A stretch of 64,000 nt of DNA. It comes from Dongia_A sp039808885 (GTDB lineage: Bacteria; Pseudomonadota; Alphaproteobacteria; Dongiales; Dongiaceae). Made by a program: the position numbers and the translations under genes. The notes beneath the pieces were generated by a model. That model did not search any database. It had not been told where the DNA came from and saw only the letters and a list, made by a program, of their open reading frames with translations. This document shows, in pieces, positions 28,516 through 36,338 of the stretch (within the stretch, counting starts at the first letter, position 1; each line of letters opens with the position of its first letter). The DNA lies in the NCBI GenBank assembly GCA_039808885.1, contig JBDHTX010000010.1:58343-122342 (forward strand), written 5' to 3'.

Positions 28516-28743
28516 CTACTCCGGGAACTTGCTGACGATGGTGAACATGAGCGTGCCGGCCAGCACCGTCACGAAGGAATAGCTGTAGAGCGTGATGGAG
28601 ATCGGCTGCACCAGCATCAGCACGCCGAGGGCGATGAGGGCGATGGCGACGTTCTCCATCAATCCGCGCCGCGCCCAGCGCGGCCAGCGCTTCCTGGCCC
28701 GCGGCGTCACCGGGCGTGCTTGTCCATGGGGTTGCGTGCTCAT
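28516..28743 (-). CDS. small two-helix membrane protein of the ABC operon
   Basis: The 75-residue product has a basic N-terminal half (residues 10-27, rich in Arg and Trp: RARKRWPRWARR) and two hydrophobic helices (about 30-46 and 50-70: NVAIALIALGVLMLVQ, YSYSFVTVLAGTLMF). It starts within the stop of the permease gene (ATGA) and ends 4 bases before the first ATPase, so it is a real operon member. The position matches GlpU in rhizobial glycerol transport operons, but the sequence does not look like the DUF2160 family. It may be an accessory subunit of the importer (inference). Confidence 0.75.
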   Translation of the reverse strand: MSTQPHGQARPVTPRARKRWPRWARRGLMENVAIALIALGVLMLVQPISITLYSYSFVTVLAGTLMFTIVSKFPE

Positions 28744-29696
28744 TTGCGCACCGCGCCGAAGGTGATGCCGCGCAGCAGATGCTTCCGCAGCAACACGGTG
28801 AAGACGACGATCGGGATCAAGAACAGGGTGGTTCCGGCGCCCACGGCGGGCCAGTCCATGCCGCCCTCGCCGATGATGGTCGGGATGAAGGGCGGCGCGG
28901 TCTGCGCCTCGCCCGAGGTCAGCAGCACGGCGAAGGCGTATTCGTTCCACGCGAAGATCAGGCAGAAGATCGCGGTGGCGGCGATGCCGGTCGCGGCCTG
29001 GGGCAGCACCACCTTGAAAAAGGCCTGCAGCCGCGTGTAGCCGTCGATCATCGCGGCCTCTTCGTATTCCCGCGGGATCTCGTCGATGAAGCCCTTCAGC
29101 AGCCAGACCGCCAGCGACACGTTCACCGCCGTGTAGAGCAGGATCATGCCGATGGCCGTGTCCGACAGGTGCAGTTCCCGGTACATCAGGTAGATCGGAA
29201 TGGCGACCGCGATGGGCGGCATCATCCGGGTCGACAGGATGAAGAACAGCAGGTCGTCGGCGAGCGGGATCTTGAAGCGCGAGAAGGCATAGGCCGAGAA
29301 CGTTCCCAGCGATACCGCCAGGAAGGTCGAGCCGAAGGCGATGATCAGCGAGTTGACGAAGCGCGGCAGATAGTTCGAGGGGCCGGCGATCACCATCTCG
29401 CGCTTGCGGGTGACGGTGTCGCAGGTGCCCTGCGGCGGGCCCAGCGCCTCGATGAAGTCGGAAGTCTGGCGGGTCCGCGTGGTGAACAGGTTGCAATAGC
29501 CCTCGAGCGAGGGGTCGAATACCACTTTGGGCGGATAGGAGATCGAATCCGGCGGCGTCTTCCACGCGGTGGCGAAAATCCAGGCCAGCGGCACCATGGT
29601 GATGACGGCGTAGAGGATCACCAGGAAGGCGGCGATGCGCTTGGAGGTCGCCGAGGGCTCGACGACGGAATGCGCGGTGGTGACGGCGCCGCTCAT
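28740..29696 (-). CDS. CUT1 ABC transporter permease (MalG-like)
   Basis: The 318-residue permease has six predicted helices and the EAA loop EEAAMIDGYTRLQAFFKVVLP that contacts the ATPase. Between helix 1 and 2 there is a long periplasmic insertion (about 55-110, with Cys pair GYCNLF and GTCDTV), larger than usual for MalG-like subunits. The ATG at 29696 overlaps the stop of the first permease (ATGA). A much longer open frame upstream is antisense-like noise. It forms the channel together with the preceding gene product. Confidence 0.92.
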   Translation of the reverse strand: MSGAVTTAHSVVEPSATSKRIAAFLVILYAVITMVPLAWIFATAWKTPPDSISYPPKVVFDPSLEGYCNLFTTRTRQTSDFIEALGPPQGTCDTVTRKREMVIAGPSNYLPRFVNSLIIAFGSTFLAVSLGTFSAYAFSRFKIPLADDLLFFILSTRMMPPIAVAIPIYLMYRELHLSDTAIGMILLYTAVNVSLAVWLLKGFIDEIPREYEEAAMIDGYTRLQAFFKVVLPQAATGIAATAIFCLIFAWNEYAFAVLLTSGEAQTAPPFIPTIIGEGGMDWPAVGAGTTLFLIPIVVFTVLLRKHLLRGITFGAVRK

Positions 29697-30646
29697 CGCT
29701 GCTTCACCTTGTTGAGGGCCTTCACGTAGATGTTGGCGAGGCCGAAGATCACCACGAAGAGGATGATGGCGAAGGCCGAGGAATAGCCGGTACGGTAGGC
29801 CTCGAAGGCCTGGCGTTTCAGCGTGATCGAGGCAAGTTCCGTGGTGGAGCCCGGCCCGCCGCCGGTCAGCAGCACCACCATGTCGAACATCTTGAAGTTC
29901 TCGATGCCGCGGAACAGCACCGCCAGCATGATGAAAGGCAAGGCCATGGGCAGTGTGATCGACCAGAACTGCCGCCACTTCGAGGCGCGGTCGACCTCCG
30001 CCGCCTCGTAGATGTAGTCGGGAATGGAGCGCAGACCGGCCAGGCAGATCAGCATCACGTAGGGCGTCCACATCCACGTATCGACGATGACGATGGCCCA
30101 GGGCGCCAGATTGACCGAACCGAGCATCTCGAACGAGGACGGCGGGATGCCGGTGAAGAACGAGATGACGTAGTTGAACAGGCCGATCTGCGGCTGGAAC
30201 AGGAATTTCCAGAAATTGCCGACCACCGCCGGCGACAGCATCATCGGGATCAGGATGATGGTCGTCCAGAAGGCGTGGCCGCGGAACTTGCGGTCGATGA
30301 GATAGGCGAGCGTGAAGCCGATCAGGGTCTGGAAGAAGATGGTCCAGAACACGAAATGCGCTGTCGCCTGCATCGCCGCCCAGACTTCCGGCGAATTCAG
30401 GATATCCTGGTACCACTCGATGCCTTTGCTCACGATCGGCCGATTGGGCCGGTTCGACGCGTAGTTGGTGAACGACAGGCGTATGGTCCAGATCAGCGGA
30501 AAGATGTTGATCGCCAGCAGCAGGATCATCGTCGGCGCGACGAAGAGCCAGGCGATCGAGCGGTCGGACAGGCCACGCACGGCGCGTCCCAGGCTCGGCG
30601 GCGTCGCGGCGGCGACGCGGTTGGCGATGGCGTCCATATCAGGCAT
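29693..30646 (-). CDS. CUT1 ABC transporter permease (MalF-like)
   Basis: The 317-residue permease has six predicted helices, beginning WLFVAPTMILLLAINIFPLI, and the EAA loop YEAAEVDRASKWRQFWSITLP. The start is set at ATG 30646; another ATG lies three codons inside, and a longer frame reaches into the intercistronic hairpin. It is separated from the binding-protein gene by an 84-base space that contains a 13-bp hairpin. It is paired with the MalG-like permease, with which it overlaps by 4 bases. Confidence 0.92.
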   Translation of the reverse strand: MPDMDAIANRVAAATPPSLGRAVRGLSDRSIAWLFVAPTMILLLAINIFPLIWTIRLSFTNYASNRPNRPIVSKGIEWYQDILNSPEVWAAMQATAHFVFWTIFFQTLIGFTLAYLIDRKFRGHAFWTTIILIPMMLSPAVVGNFWKFLFQPQIGLFNYVISFFTGIPPSSFEMLGSVNLAPWAIVIVDTWMWTPYVMLICLAGLRSIPDYIYEAAEVDRASKWRQFWSITLPMALPFIMLAVLFRGIENFKMFDMVVLLTGGGPGSTTELASITLKRQAFEAYRTGYSSAFAIILFVVIFGLANIYVKALNKVKQR

Positions 30647-30676
30647 GCGGATTCTTCGGCGTCCGTGGGGCTCCAG

Positions 30677-30708
30677 CGGCATCCCCGGCCGGAATGCCGG
30701 GGATGCCG
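30677..30708 (-). terminator. intercistronic hairpin after the binding-protein gene
   Basis: A perfect 13-bp stem (30677-30689 with 30696-30708; core GGCATCCCCGGC) and a 6-base loop lie between the binding-protein stop and the permease start. There is no T-run. Such hairpins usually stabilise the upstream mRNA or partly terminate, giving more binding protein than permease. Confidence 0.7.
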
Positions 30709-30730
30709 TCGCGGGAGTATACGCGATCGA

Positions 30731-32047
30731 CTAGAGCTTGCCCTCTTCCTTGAAGATGGCGGTCCAGTCTTGGATCAGGCCGTCCAGGGCTTCCTTGGCC
30801 GTGCCCTTGTCCGCCACGACGTAGTCATGCAGGCGCTTCTGCATGGCCTGGAGCAGCGAGGCATAGGCCGGCTCCTGCCAGAAGTCCTGAACCCCGCCCA
30901 TGGCTTCCAGGAACTGCGCGGCGAAAGGCTGCGAGTCCTTGAAGCCCGGGTCGTTCAGCACGGCGTTGTGGCAGGCATAGCCGCCGAGCGCCCACCACTT
31001 CTTCTGCACTTCCGGCTGGGCGAACCATTTGATGTAGGCGAGCGAGCCGTCCATGTTGTCGGTGTTGGCGACGACCGAGATGCCCTGGCCGCCGAGCGTG
31101 GAGGCCTGGATCTTCTCGCCCGGATTGACGAAGAAGCCGGTCACCTTGCCGACATTCTCATCCTTCGCCATGCCCGGCATGAAGGCGAACCAGTTCATCA
31201 TCATGGCGACCTGGCCCGACTTGAAGGCGTCGAGGCCCTCGCCCATGTAGCTGTCGGTATAGCCCGGAGGGGTGCAGCACTTGTAGATCGCCTTGTACAT
31301 CTCGAGGCCCTTCACCGCGTCCTCGGAGTTCACGGCGCCCTCCATGTCGTATTTGCCGGGCGTGTTCTCGTATTTGAAGCCGTACGGATAGAGCGCCGAG
31401 GTGGCGCCCATGGTGATGCCTTCCGAGGCGCGCTCGGTGAAGATCGCGGCGCCGTAGACGGTCTTGCCGTCGATCTTGCGGCCCTGGAAGAACTCGGCGG
31501 TGTCCTTCAGCTCGTCCCAGGTCTTCGGCGGGGCGAGATCGCGGCCGTATTTCGCCTTGTATTCCTTCATCAGGTCGGGATTCTCGAACCAGTCCTTGCG
31601 ATAGAACCAGCCGTTGGCGTCGCCCATCGCCGGCAGCGCCCAGTAGTTCGGCGTGCCCTTGGGCCAGGTCGAATATGCGTAGACGGTGGCCGGCGCGAAG
31701 TCCGACATCTTGATTCCTTCCTTGTCGAAGAAATCATTCAGCTTCACGTAATAGCCGTTCTCGGCCGAGCCGCCGATCCACTGCGAATCGCCGATCAGCA
31801 GGTCGCACAACTTGCCGCCGGAATTCAGCTCGTTGAGCATGCGGTCGGCGAAATTCGGCCACGGCACGAACTCGAACTTCATCTGCGTGCCGGTCTGGGC
31901 GGTGAAGTCCTTGGAGAGCTCGACCAGAGCGTTGGCCGGGTCCCAGGCCGCCCAGCAGAGCGTCAGTTCATCCGCCTTCGCCGAGCCGGTGGACGACAAG
32001 GCCATGACGGCAGCCAGCGCACTCGCGCTCGCCAATAGCTTCTTCAT
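30731..32047 (-). CDS. ABC transporter periplasmic solute-binding protein, family 1 (CUT1)
   Basis: The 438-residue precursor has a Sec signal peptide (MKKLLASASALAAVMALSST, cleavage probably after AKA). The fold is that of a carbohydrate-binding family 1 protein: LTLCWAAWDPANALVELSKD, DLLIGDSQWIGGSAENGYY, TPNYWALPAMGDANGWFYR and GGQGISVVANTDNMDGSL. GGGAGGAA precedes the ATG by 7 bases. It is the first gene of the operon that ends with DhaKLM, EI and HPr, so the ligand may be dihydroxyacetone, glycerol or another polyol that yields DHA. It is shorter than GlpV-type glycerol-binding proteins, and no ligand can be read from sequence. Confidence 0.93.
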   Translation of the reverse strand: MKKLLASASALAAVMALSSTGSAKADELTLCWAAWDPANALVELSKDFTAQTGTQMKFEFVPWPNFADRMLNELNSGGKLCDLLIGDSQWIGGSAENGYYVKLNDFFDKEGIKMSDFAPATVYAYSTWPKGTPNYWALPAMGDANGWFYRKDWFENPDLMKEYKAKYGRDLAPPKTWDELKDTAEFFQGRKIDGKTVYGAAIFTERASEGITMGATSALYPYGFKYENTPGKYDMEGAVNSEDAVKGLEMYKAIYKCCTPPGYTDSYMGEGLDAFKSGQVAMMMNWFAFMPGMAKDENVGKVTGFFVNPGEKIQASTLGGQGISVVANTDNMDGSLAYIKWFAQPEVQKKWWALGGYACHNAVLNDPGFKDSQPFAAQFLEAMGGVQDFWQEPAYASLLQAMQKRLHDYVVADKGTAKEALDGLIQDWTAIFKEEGKL

Positions 32048-32186
32048 TTGGGTTCCTCCCACTGTTGCGATTGACTCCCAAGCGCCCTGCCGCCGGGAGA
32101 TCCCCGCCCTCTTCATGCCGGGTCGGGATTGTTGTCTTTTGACGCCGCCGCTGCCGCTCCTGATGCAATCAAGCGACCTCGTCGTG

Positions 32187-32217
32187 ATGTTTAGTGTTAC
32201 GTGCTGTTACTAAACAT
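32187..32217. promoter_or_regulatory. candidate operator upstream of the ABC-Dha operon
   Basis: Perfect 9-base arms ATGTTTAGT (32187-32195) and ACTAAACAT (32209-32217) enclose two direct copies of TGTTAC exactly 10 bases apart. On the minus strand TTGTCA (rc of 32217-32222), a possible -35 box, abuts the element; a weak -10 follows 17 bases later, inside it. It lies in the 371-bp space between the divergent binding-protein and lacI genes, so a regulator could block the promoter here. Confidence 0.5.
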
Positions 32218-32256
32218 GACAAGGCAGGAATCGCGTGATGCGCTGAAAATCGTCGC

Positions 32257-32294
32257 TGCAATGCAGCATTCATAGCCGATTTCCACGCATTGCA
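32257..32294. promoter_or_regulatory. paired inverted motif TGCAATGC / GCATTGCA
   Basis: TGCAATGC at 32257-32264 and its complement GCATTGCA at 32287-32294 flank 22 bases, and the first copy lies inside a 13-base palindrome GCTGCAATGCAGC (32255-32267). This may be a regulator site in the divergent intergenic region. No bound protein is known. Confidence 0.3.
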
Positions 32295-32343
32295 AAATGC
32301 CGCTGCCGGCCACCTCTAAACAGAGTTCAGATCAACGCAACAT

Positions 32344-32364
32344 GACCTCAGCCGACCTGAGGTC
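32344..32364. promoter_or_regulatory. 21-bp palindrome just upstream of lacI-family gene
   Basis: GACCTCAG (32344-32351), spacer CCGAC, CTGAGGTC (32357-32364) is a perfect 8-base inverted repeat that ends 55 bases before the lacI-type ATG. Position and size fit an autoregulatory operator for the regulator and its xylB-xylA operon. Confidence 0.45.
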
Positions 32365-32418
32365 TTCACGTCATTTATGCGTTGCGCACATCATTTTTCC
32401 TGCGCTATGTCTTGCCGC

Positions 32419-33456
32419 ATGTCGAACCGCCGCCGCAGAACCACGCTTGTCGATGTCGCCGATGTAGCCGGGGTCAGCCTCGCCACCGTCGACCGCGTGT
32501 TCAATCACCGTCCCGGGGTCAGCCCGCGCACCGCGGAGCGTGTCGAGCAGGCGCTGGTGCGGCTCGGCTATCGCCCCGACCCTGCGGCCGTGCGACTTGC
32601 GCGCGGCATCCAGTACCAGTTCTGCTTCGTGCTGCCGACCGGCACCAACAGCTTCATGAACCTGCTGGCCGGGCAGGTCGAACGGACGCTCATCGCCCTC
32701 GCCGACCAGCAGGCCTATGGCGATGTGGTGCGCGTCGACGTGTTCGACCCGAATGCGCTGTCGGAAACGCTGCGCAGCTTGATCGGCCGCTATCACGGCG
32801 TCGCCACGGTGGCGCTCGACCATCCCCTGGTGCGCGACGCCATCAATGCGCTGGTCGACGCGGGCACCAGCGTGGTGACGCTGGTCTCCGATGTGCCCAA
32901 TTCGAAGCGCCACCGCTTCGTCGGCATCGACAATTCCGCCGCCGGCCGCACCGCCGGCACCCTGATGGGGCGCTTCGCCGGGGGCCGCAGCGGTCCCGTC
33001 GGCCTCATCGCCGGCAGCCTCGCGTTGCGCGACCATGTCGAGCGCATGTTCGGCTTCCAGCAGGTGCTGGCCTCCGAATTCCCCGCCTTGCGCACCCTCC
33101 CCGCGCTGGAGGGCCGCGACGACACCCAGCGATGCCGCGCGGTCGCCGACAAGCTCCTGGCGGAGCAGCCCGATTTGATCGGCATCTACAGCATCGGCGC
33201 CGGCAACCGCGGCATTGCCGACGCGTTGGAGAAGGCAGGCCGGGCGCGCGACGTCATCTTCCTCGGCCACGAGCTGACCGATCATTCGCGACGCTATCTC
33301 ATGCAAGGCACCATGGCCGCGGTGCTTAACCAGGACCCCGGCCACGAGGCCCGCTCGGCGGCGCGCATCCTGCTGGCGCAATGCGCCAATCTGCCGGTGA
33401 TCGACGACCAGGAACGGATCCGCATCGACATCTTCCTGCGCGACAATCTGCCCTGA
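32419..33456 (+). CDS. LacI-family transcriptional regulator
   Basis: The 345-residue regulator has an N-terminal LacI HTH (TTLVDVADVAGVSLATVDRV) and hinge region (SPRTAERVEQALVRLGYRPD). A periplasmic-binding-protein-like sugar domain of the Peripla_BP_4 type follows (FVGIDNSAAGRTAGTLMGRF, GLIAGSLALRDHVERMFGF, IGIYSIGAGNRGIADAL). The ATG at 32419 places the HTH at the usual distance; ATGs at 32407 and 32377 are alternatives. It is 11 bases upstream of xylB and divergent from the ABC-Dha operon, so it may control both. The inducer is probably a pentose or polyol (inference). Confidence 0.92.
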   Translation: MSNRRRRTTLVDVADVAGVSLATVDRVFNHRPGVSPRTAERVEQALVRLGYRPDPAAVRLARGIQYQFCFVLPTGTNSFMNLLAGQVERTLIALADQQAYGDVVRVDVFDPNALSETLRSLIGRYHGVATVALDHPLVRDAINALVDAGTSVVTLVSDVPNSKRHRFVGIDNSAAGRTAGTLMGRFAGGRSGPVGLIAGSLALRDHVERMFGFQQVLASEFPALRTLPALEGRDDTQRCRAVADKLLAEQPDLIGIYSIGAGNRGIADALEKAGRARDVIFLGHELTDHSRRYLMQGTMAAVLNQDPGHEARSAARILLAQCANLPVIDDQERIRIDIFLRDNLP

Positions 33457-33467
33457 CCGGAGCCGTC

Positions 33468-34925
33468 ATGTTCATCGGCATCGATCTCGGCACGTCGTCG
33501 GTCAAGAGCGTCCTGCTCGACGGCAACAGCCACATCGTCGCCACCGCCACCGCGCCGCTGGACGTGCAGCGCCCGGCGCCCGGACATTCCGAACAGGATG
33601 CCGAGAGTTGGTGGCGGGCGACGCTGCGGACCATCGACGACCTGGCGCGCCAGGCGCCGAAGGCGGTCGCGGCCGTTTCCGGCATCGGCCTGTCCGGGCA
33701 GATGCACGGCGCGACGCTGCTGGACGCCTCCGGCGCGGTGCTGCGACCCTGCATCCTGTGGAACGACGTGCGCGCGGCGGCGGAATGCCGCGAACTGGAA
33801 CGGCGCCTGCCGGATCTGGGCCGCATCACCGGCAATCCGGCGATGCCCGGCTTCACCGCGCCGAAGGTGATGTGGGTGCAGAAGCACGAGCCGGCGATCT
33901 TCGCCCGGATCGCCAAGGTGCTGCTGCCCAAGGCCTATCTGCGCTACCGGCTGTCCGGAGAATTCTTCGAGGACATGTCGGATGCGTCCGGCACGCTGTG
34001 GCTCGATGTCGGCGCGCGGCGCTGGTCGGATGCGGCCCTCGCCGCCGCCGGAATGTCGCGCGATCAGATGCCGGACCTGGTCGAAGGCAGCGCGCCCGCG
34101 GGCGTGCTCCGCGCCGAGCTGGCGCAACGCTGGGGCATGGCGAAGCCGCCGGTGATCGCCGGCGGCGCGGGCGACAACGCCGCCGGGGCCGTCGCGCTCG
34201 GCGCGATCAAGCCGGGTGACGCCTTCGTCTCGCTCGGCACCTCGGGCGTGCTGTGGGCGACCACCGCCGGCTTTGCGCCCAATCCGCGGGCAGCGGTGCA
34301 TGCCTTCTGTCACTGCGTGCCGAACACCTGGCATCAGATGGGGGTCATCCTCTCCGCCGCTTCCTGCCTGTCGTGGCTGTCGGGCCTGGTTGGCGTGTCG
34401 GAGGCGGATCTGCTGCGTGCACGCGGCGATGAGCTGGAACGGCCGAGCCCGGTGCAGTTCCTGCCCTACCTCTCCGGCGAGCGCACGCCGCACAACGATG
34501 CCGACATCCGCGGCGCCTTCGCCGGTCTGTCGCACGAGACCGACCGCCTGGAGTTGACCCAGGCGGTGATGGAAGGCGTCGCCTTCGCGCTGAGGGATTG
34601 CCTTGATGCCCTGCGCGCCGCCGGCACGGACCTGCAGGCGGCCGATGCGATCGGCGGCGGGTCCCGCTCCGCGCTGTGGCTACGGATCATCGCCAACGTG
34701 CTCGACCTGCCGGTCCACCGCCTGGCCGACAGCGAGGTCAGCGGGGCGATGGGTGCTGCCCTGCTCGGCCGCATGGCGGCGACCGGCGAGGATCCGCGCT
34801 CGGTCTGCAGGCCGCCGCAGCGCAGCTCGACCATTGCGCCGACACAGGGCTTGCGCGACGCCTATGCCGAGGCTTTCGCGCGCTACAGGAAACTCTATCC
34901 GGGCATCAAGGAGGCGACACGATGA
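33468..34925 (+). CDS. xylB: xylulokinase (FGGY family)
   Basis: The 485-residue kinase phosphorylates D-xylulose to xylulose 5-phosphate. It shows the FGGY ATPase fold: GIDLGTSSVKSVLLDG, GIGLSGQMHGATLLD with the QMHG substrate motif of xylulokinases, ILWNDVRAAAECREL, and the C-terminal signature GVAFALRDCLDALRAAG followed by AIGGGSRSALWLRI. The ATG at 33468 follows GGAG. The stop overlaps the xylA start (ATGA), consistent with a linked xylose-to-xylulose 5-phosphate pathway. Confidence 0.93.
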   Translation: MFIGIDLGTSSVKSVLLDGNSHIVATATAPLDVQRPAPGHSEQDAESWWRATLRTIDDLARQAPKAVAAVSGIGLSGQMHGATLLDASGAVLRPCILWNDVRAAAECRELERRLPDLGRITGNPAMPGFTAPKVMWVQKHEPAIFARIAKVLLPKAYLRYRLSGEFFEDMSDASGTLWLDVGARRWSDAALAAAGMSRDQMPDLVEGSAPAGVLRAELAQRWGMAKPPVIAGGAGDNAAGAVALGAIKPGDAFVSLGTSGVLWATTAGFAPNPRAAVHAFCHCVPNTWHQMGVILSAASCLSWLSGLVGVSEADLLRARGDELERPSPVQFLPYLSGERTPHNDADIRGAFAGLSHETDRLELTQAVMEGVAFALRDCLDALRAAGTDLQAADAIGGGSRSALWLRIIANVLDLPVHRLADSEVSGAMGAALLGRMAATGEDPRSVCRPPQRSSTIAPTQGLRDAYAEAFARYRKLYPGIKEATR

Positions 34926-36241
34926 GCGCAGGGAGATTCTTCAGCATCGAGCAGCCGATTCCCTATGAGGGCCCGGGCTCCAGGAATCCGCTGGCCTTCA
35001 AATGGTACGATCCGGACAAGGTCGTCTTGGGCAAGAAGATGGCCGATCATCTCCGCTTCGCCATCTGCTACTGGCACAGCTTCTGCTGGACCGGGACCGA
35101 CCCGTTCGGCGGCGATTCCTTCCAGCGTCCCTGGATGCAGCCGGGCGACGGGATGCAGATGGCGCGGATGAAGGCCGACATCGCCTTTGAGCTGTTCCGC
35201 CTGATGCGGGTGCCGTTCTTCACATTCCACGATCGCGACATCGCGCCCGAGGGCGCCTCGATCGCCGAATCCAACCGCAACGTCCGGCAGATCGGCGAGC
35301 TGTTCGCGCGCAAGATGGGGCAGAGCACCCTGAAGCCGCTCTGGGGCACCGCCAACCTGTTCTCCAACCGCCGCTACATGGCCGGCGCCGCCACCAATCC
35401 CGACCCCGACATGTTCGCCTATGCGGCAGCGCAGGTGAAAAACGTGCTCGAGCTGACCTATGAGCTGGGCGGCGCCAATTACGTTCTGTGGGGCGGCCGC
35501 GAGGGCTACGAGACCCTGCTGAACACGGACCTGAAGCGCGAGATGGACCAGCTCGGCCGCTTCCTGAATCTGGTGGTCGAGCACAAGCACAAGATCGGCT
35601 TCAAGGGCACTATCCTGATCGAGCCCAAGCCGCGCGAGCCGACCAAGCACCAGTACGATTTTGACACCGCCTCGGTCTACGGCTTCCTCTGCCGCTATGG
35701 CCTGGACAAGGAGGTGAAGGTCAACATCGAGGCCAACCACGCGACGCTGGCCGGCCATTCCTTCGAGCATGAGATCGCGCTGGCCGTGGCGCTGGGAATC
35801 TTCGGCTCGATCGACATGAACCGGGGCGATGCGCAATTGGGCTGGGACACCGACCAGTTCCCCAACAACGTCTCCGAGACCGGGCTCGCCATGTACCACA
35901 TCCTGCAGGGCGGCGGCTTCACCACCGGCGGCTTGAACTTCGACGCCAAGATCCGCCGCCAATCGCTCGACCCCGACGATCTGCTGCACGCGCATATCGG
36001 GGGCATGGACGTGAGCGCGCGCGGCCTGCTGATCGCCGCCAAGATGATCGAGGATGGCGCCCTCGCCCGCCATGTGAAGGAACGCTATGCCGGCTGGGAG
36101 ACTCCCGAGGGCAAGGCGATGCTGAGCGGTCAACGCTCGCTCGCCGACATCGCCGCGGCAGTCGAAGCGAAGAACGCGGAGCCGCAGCCGCGCTCGGGCC
36201 GGCAGGAATATCTTGAAAATCTGCTGAACACCTACGTCTAA
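34922..36241 (+). CDS. xylA: xylose isomerase
   Basis: The 439-residue enzyme converts D-xylose to D-xylulose. The active site shows FFTFHDRDIAPEG (His-Asp catalytic pair) and metal ligands in TILIEPKPREPTKHQYDFD, KVNIEANHATLAGHSFEHE and GSIDMNRGDAQLGWDTDQFP. The length is that of class II enzymes. It is translationally coupled to xylB. The product may also be used with other ketose or aldose substrates, because the enzyme class is loose. Confidence 0.95.
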   Translation: MSAGRFFSIEQPIPYEGPGSRNPLAFKWYDPDKVVLGKKMADHLRFAICYWHSFCWTGTDPFGGDSFQRPWMQPGDGMQMARMKADIAFELFRLMRVPFFTFHDRDIAPEGASIAESNRNVRQIGELFARKMGQSTLKPLWGTANLFSNRRYMAGAATNPDPDMFAYAAAQVKNVLELTYELGGANYVLWGGREGYETLLNTDLKREMDQLGRFLNLVVEHKHKIGFKGTILIEPKPREPTKHQYDFDTASVYGFLCRYGLDKEVKVNIEANHATLAGHSFEHEIALAVALGIFGSIDMNRGDAQLGWDTDQFPNNVSETGLAMYHILQGGGFTTGGLNFDAKIRRQSLDPDDLLHAHIGGMDVSARGLLIAAKMIEDGALARHVKERYAGWETPEGKAMLSGQRSLADIAAAVEAKNAEPQPRSGRQEYLENLLNTYV

Positions 36242-36291
36242 TCAAGCATTGGGCGTCCGGCCACGCGTCAGACGTCCAATCAAGCATCGGG
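36240..36291. repeat. short direct repeat after xylA
   Basis: Two 14-base copies, AATCAAGCATTGGG (36240-36253) and AATCAAGCATCGGG (36278-36291), differ at one base and lie 38 bases apart between xylA and the next gene. Function is unknown; it may be a replication slip remnant. Confidence 0.5.
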
Positions 36292-36338
36292 CCCTGCGGA
36301 TCGCAGAATTCGCGGGCGACTCTGGGAGGATGGCGACT

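Noticed and set aside
22033..32047. Direct assignment of the ABC operon as glycerol importer GlpSTPQV
   Set aside because: The binding protein is shorter than GlpV, the small protein lacks evident DUF2160 features, and the linked kinase is DhaKLM rather than GlpK. The substrate is left open.
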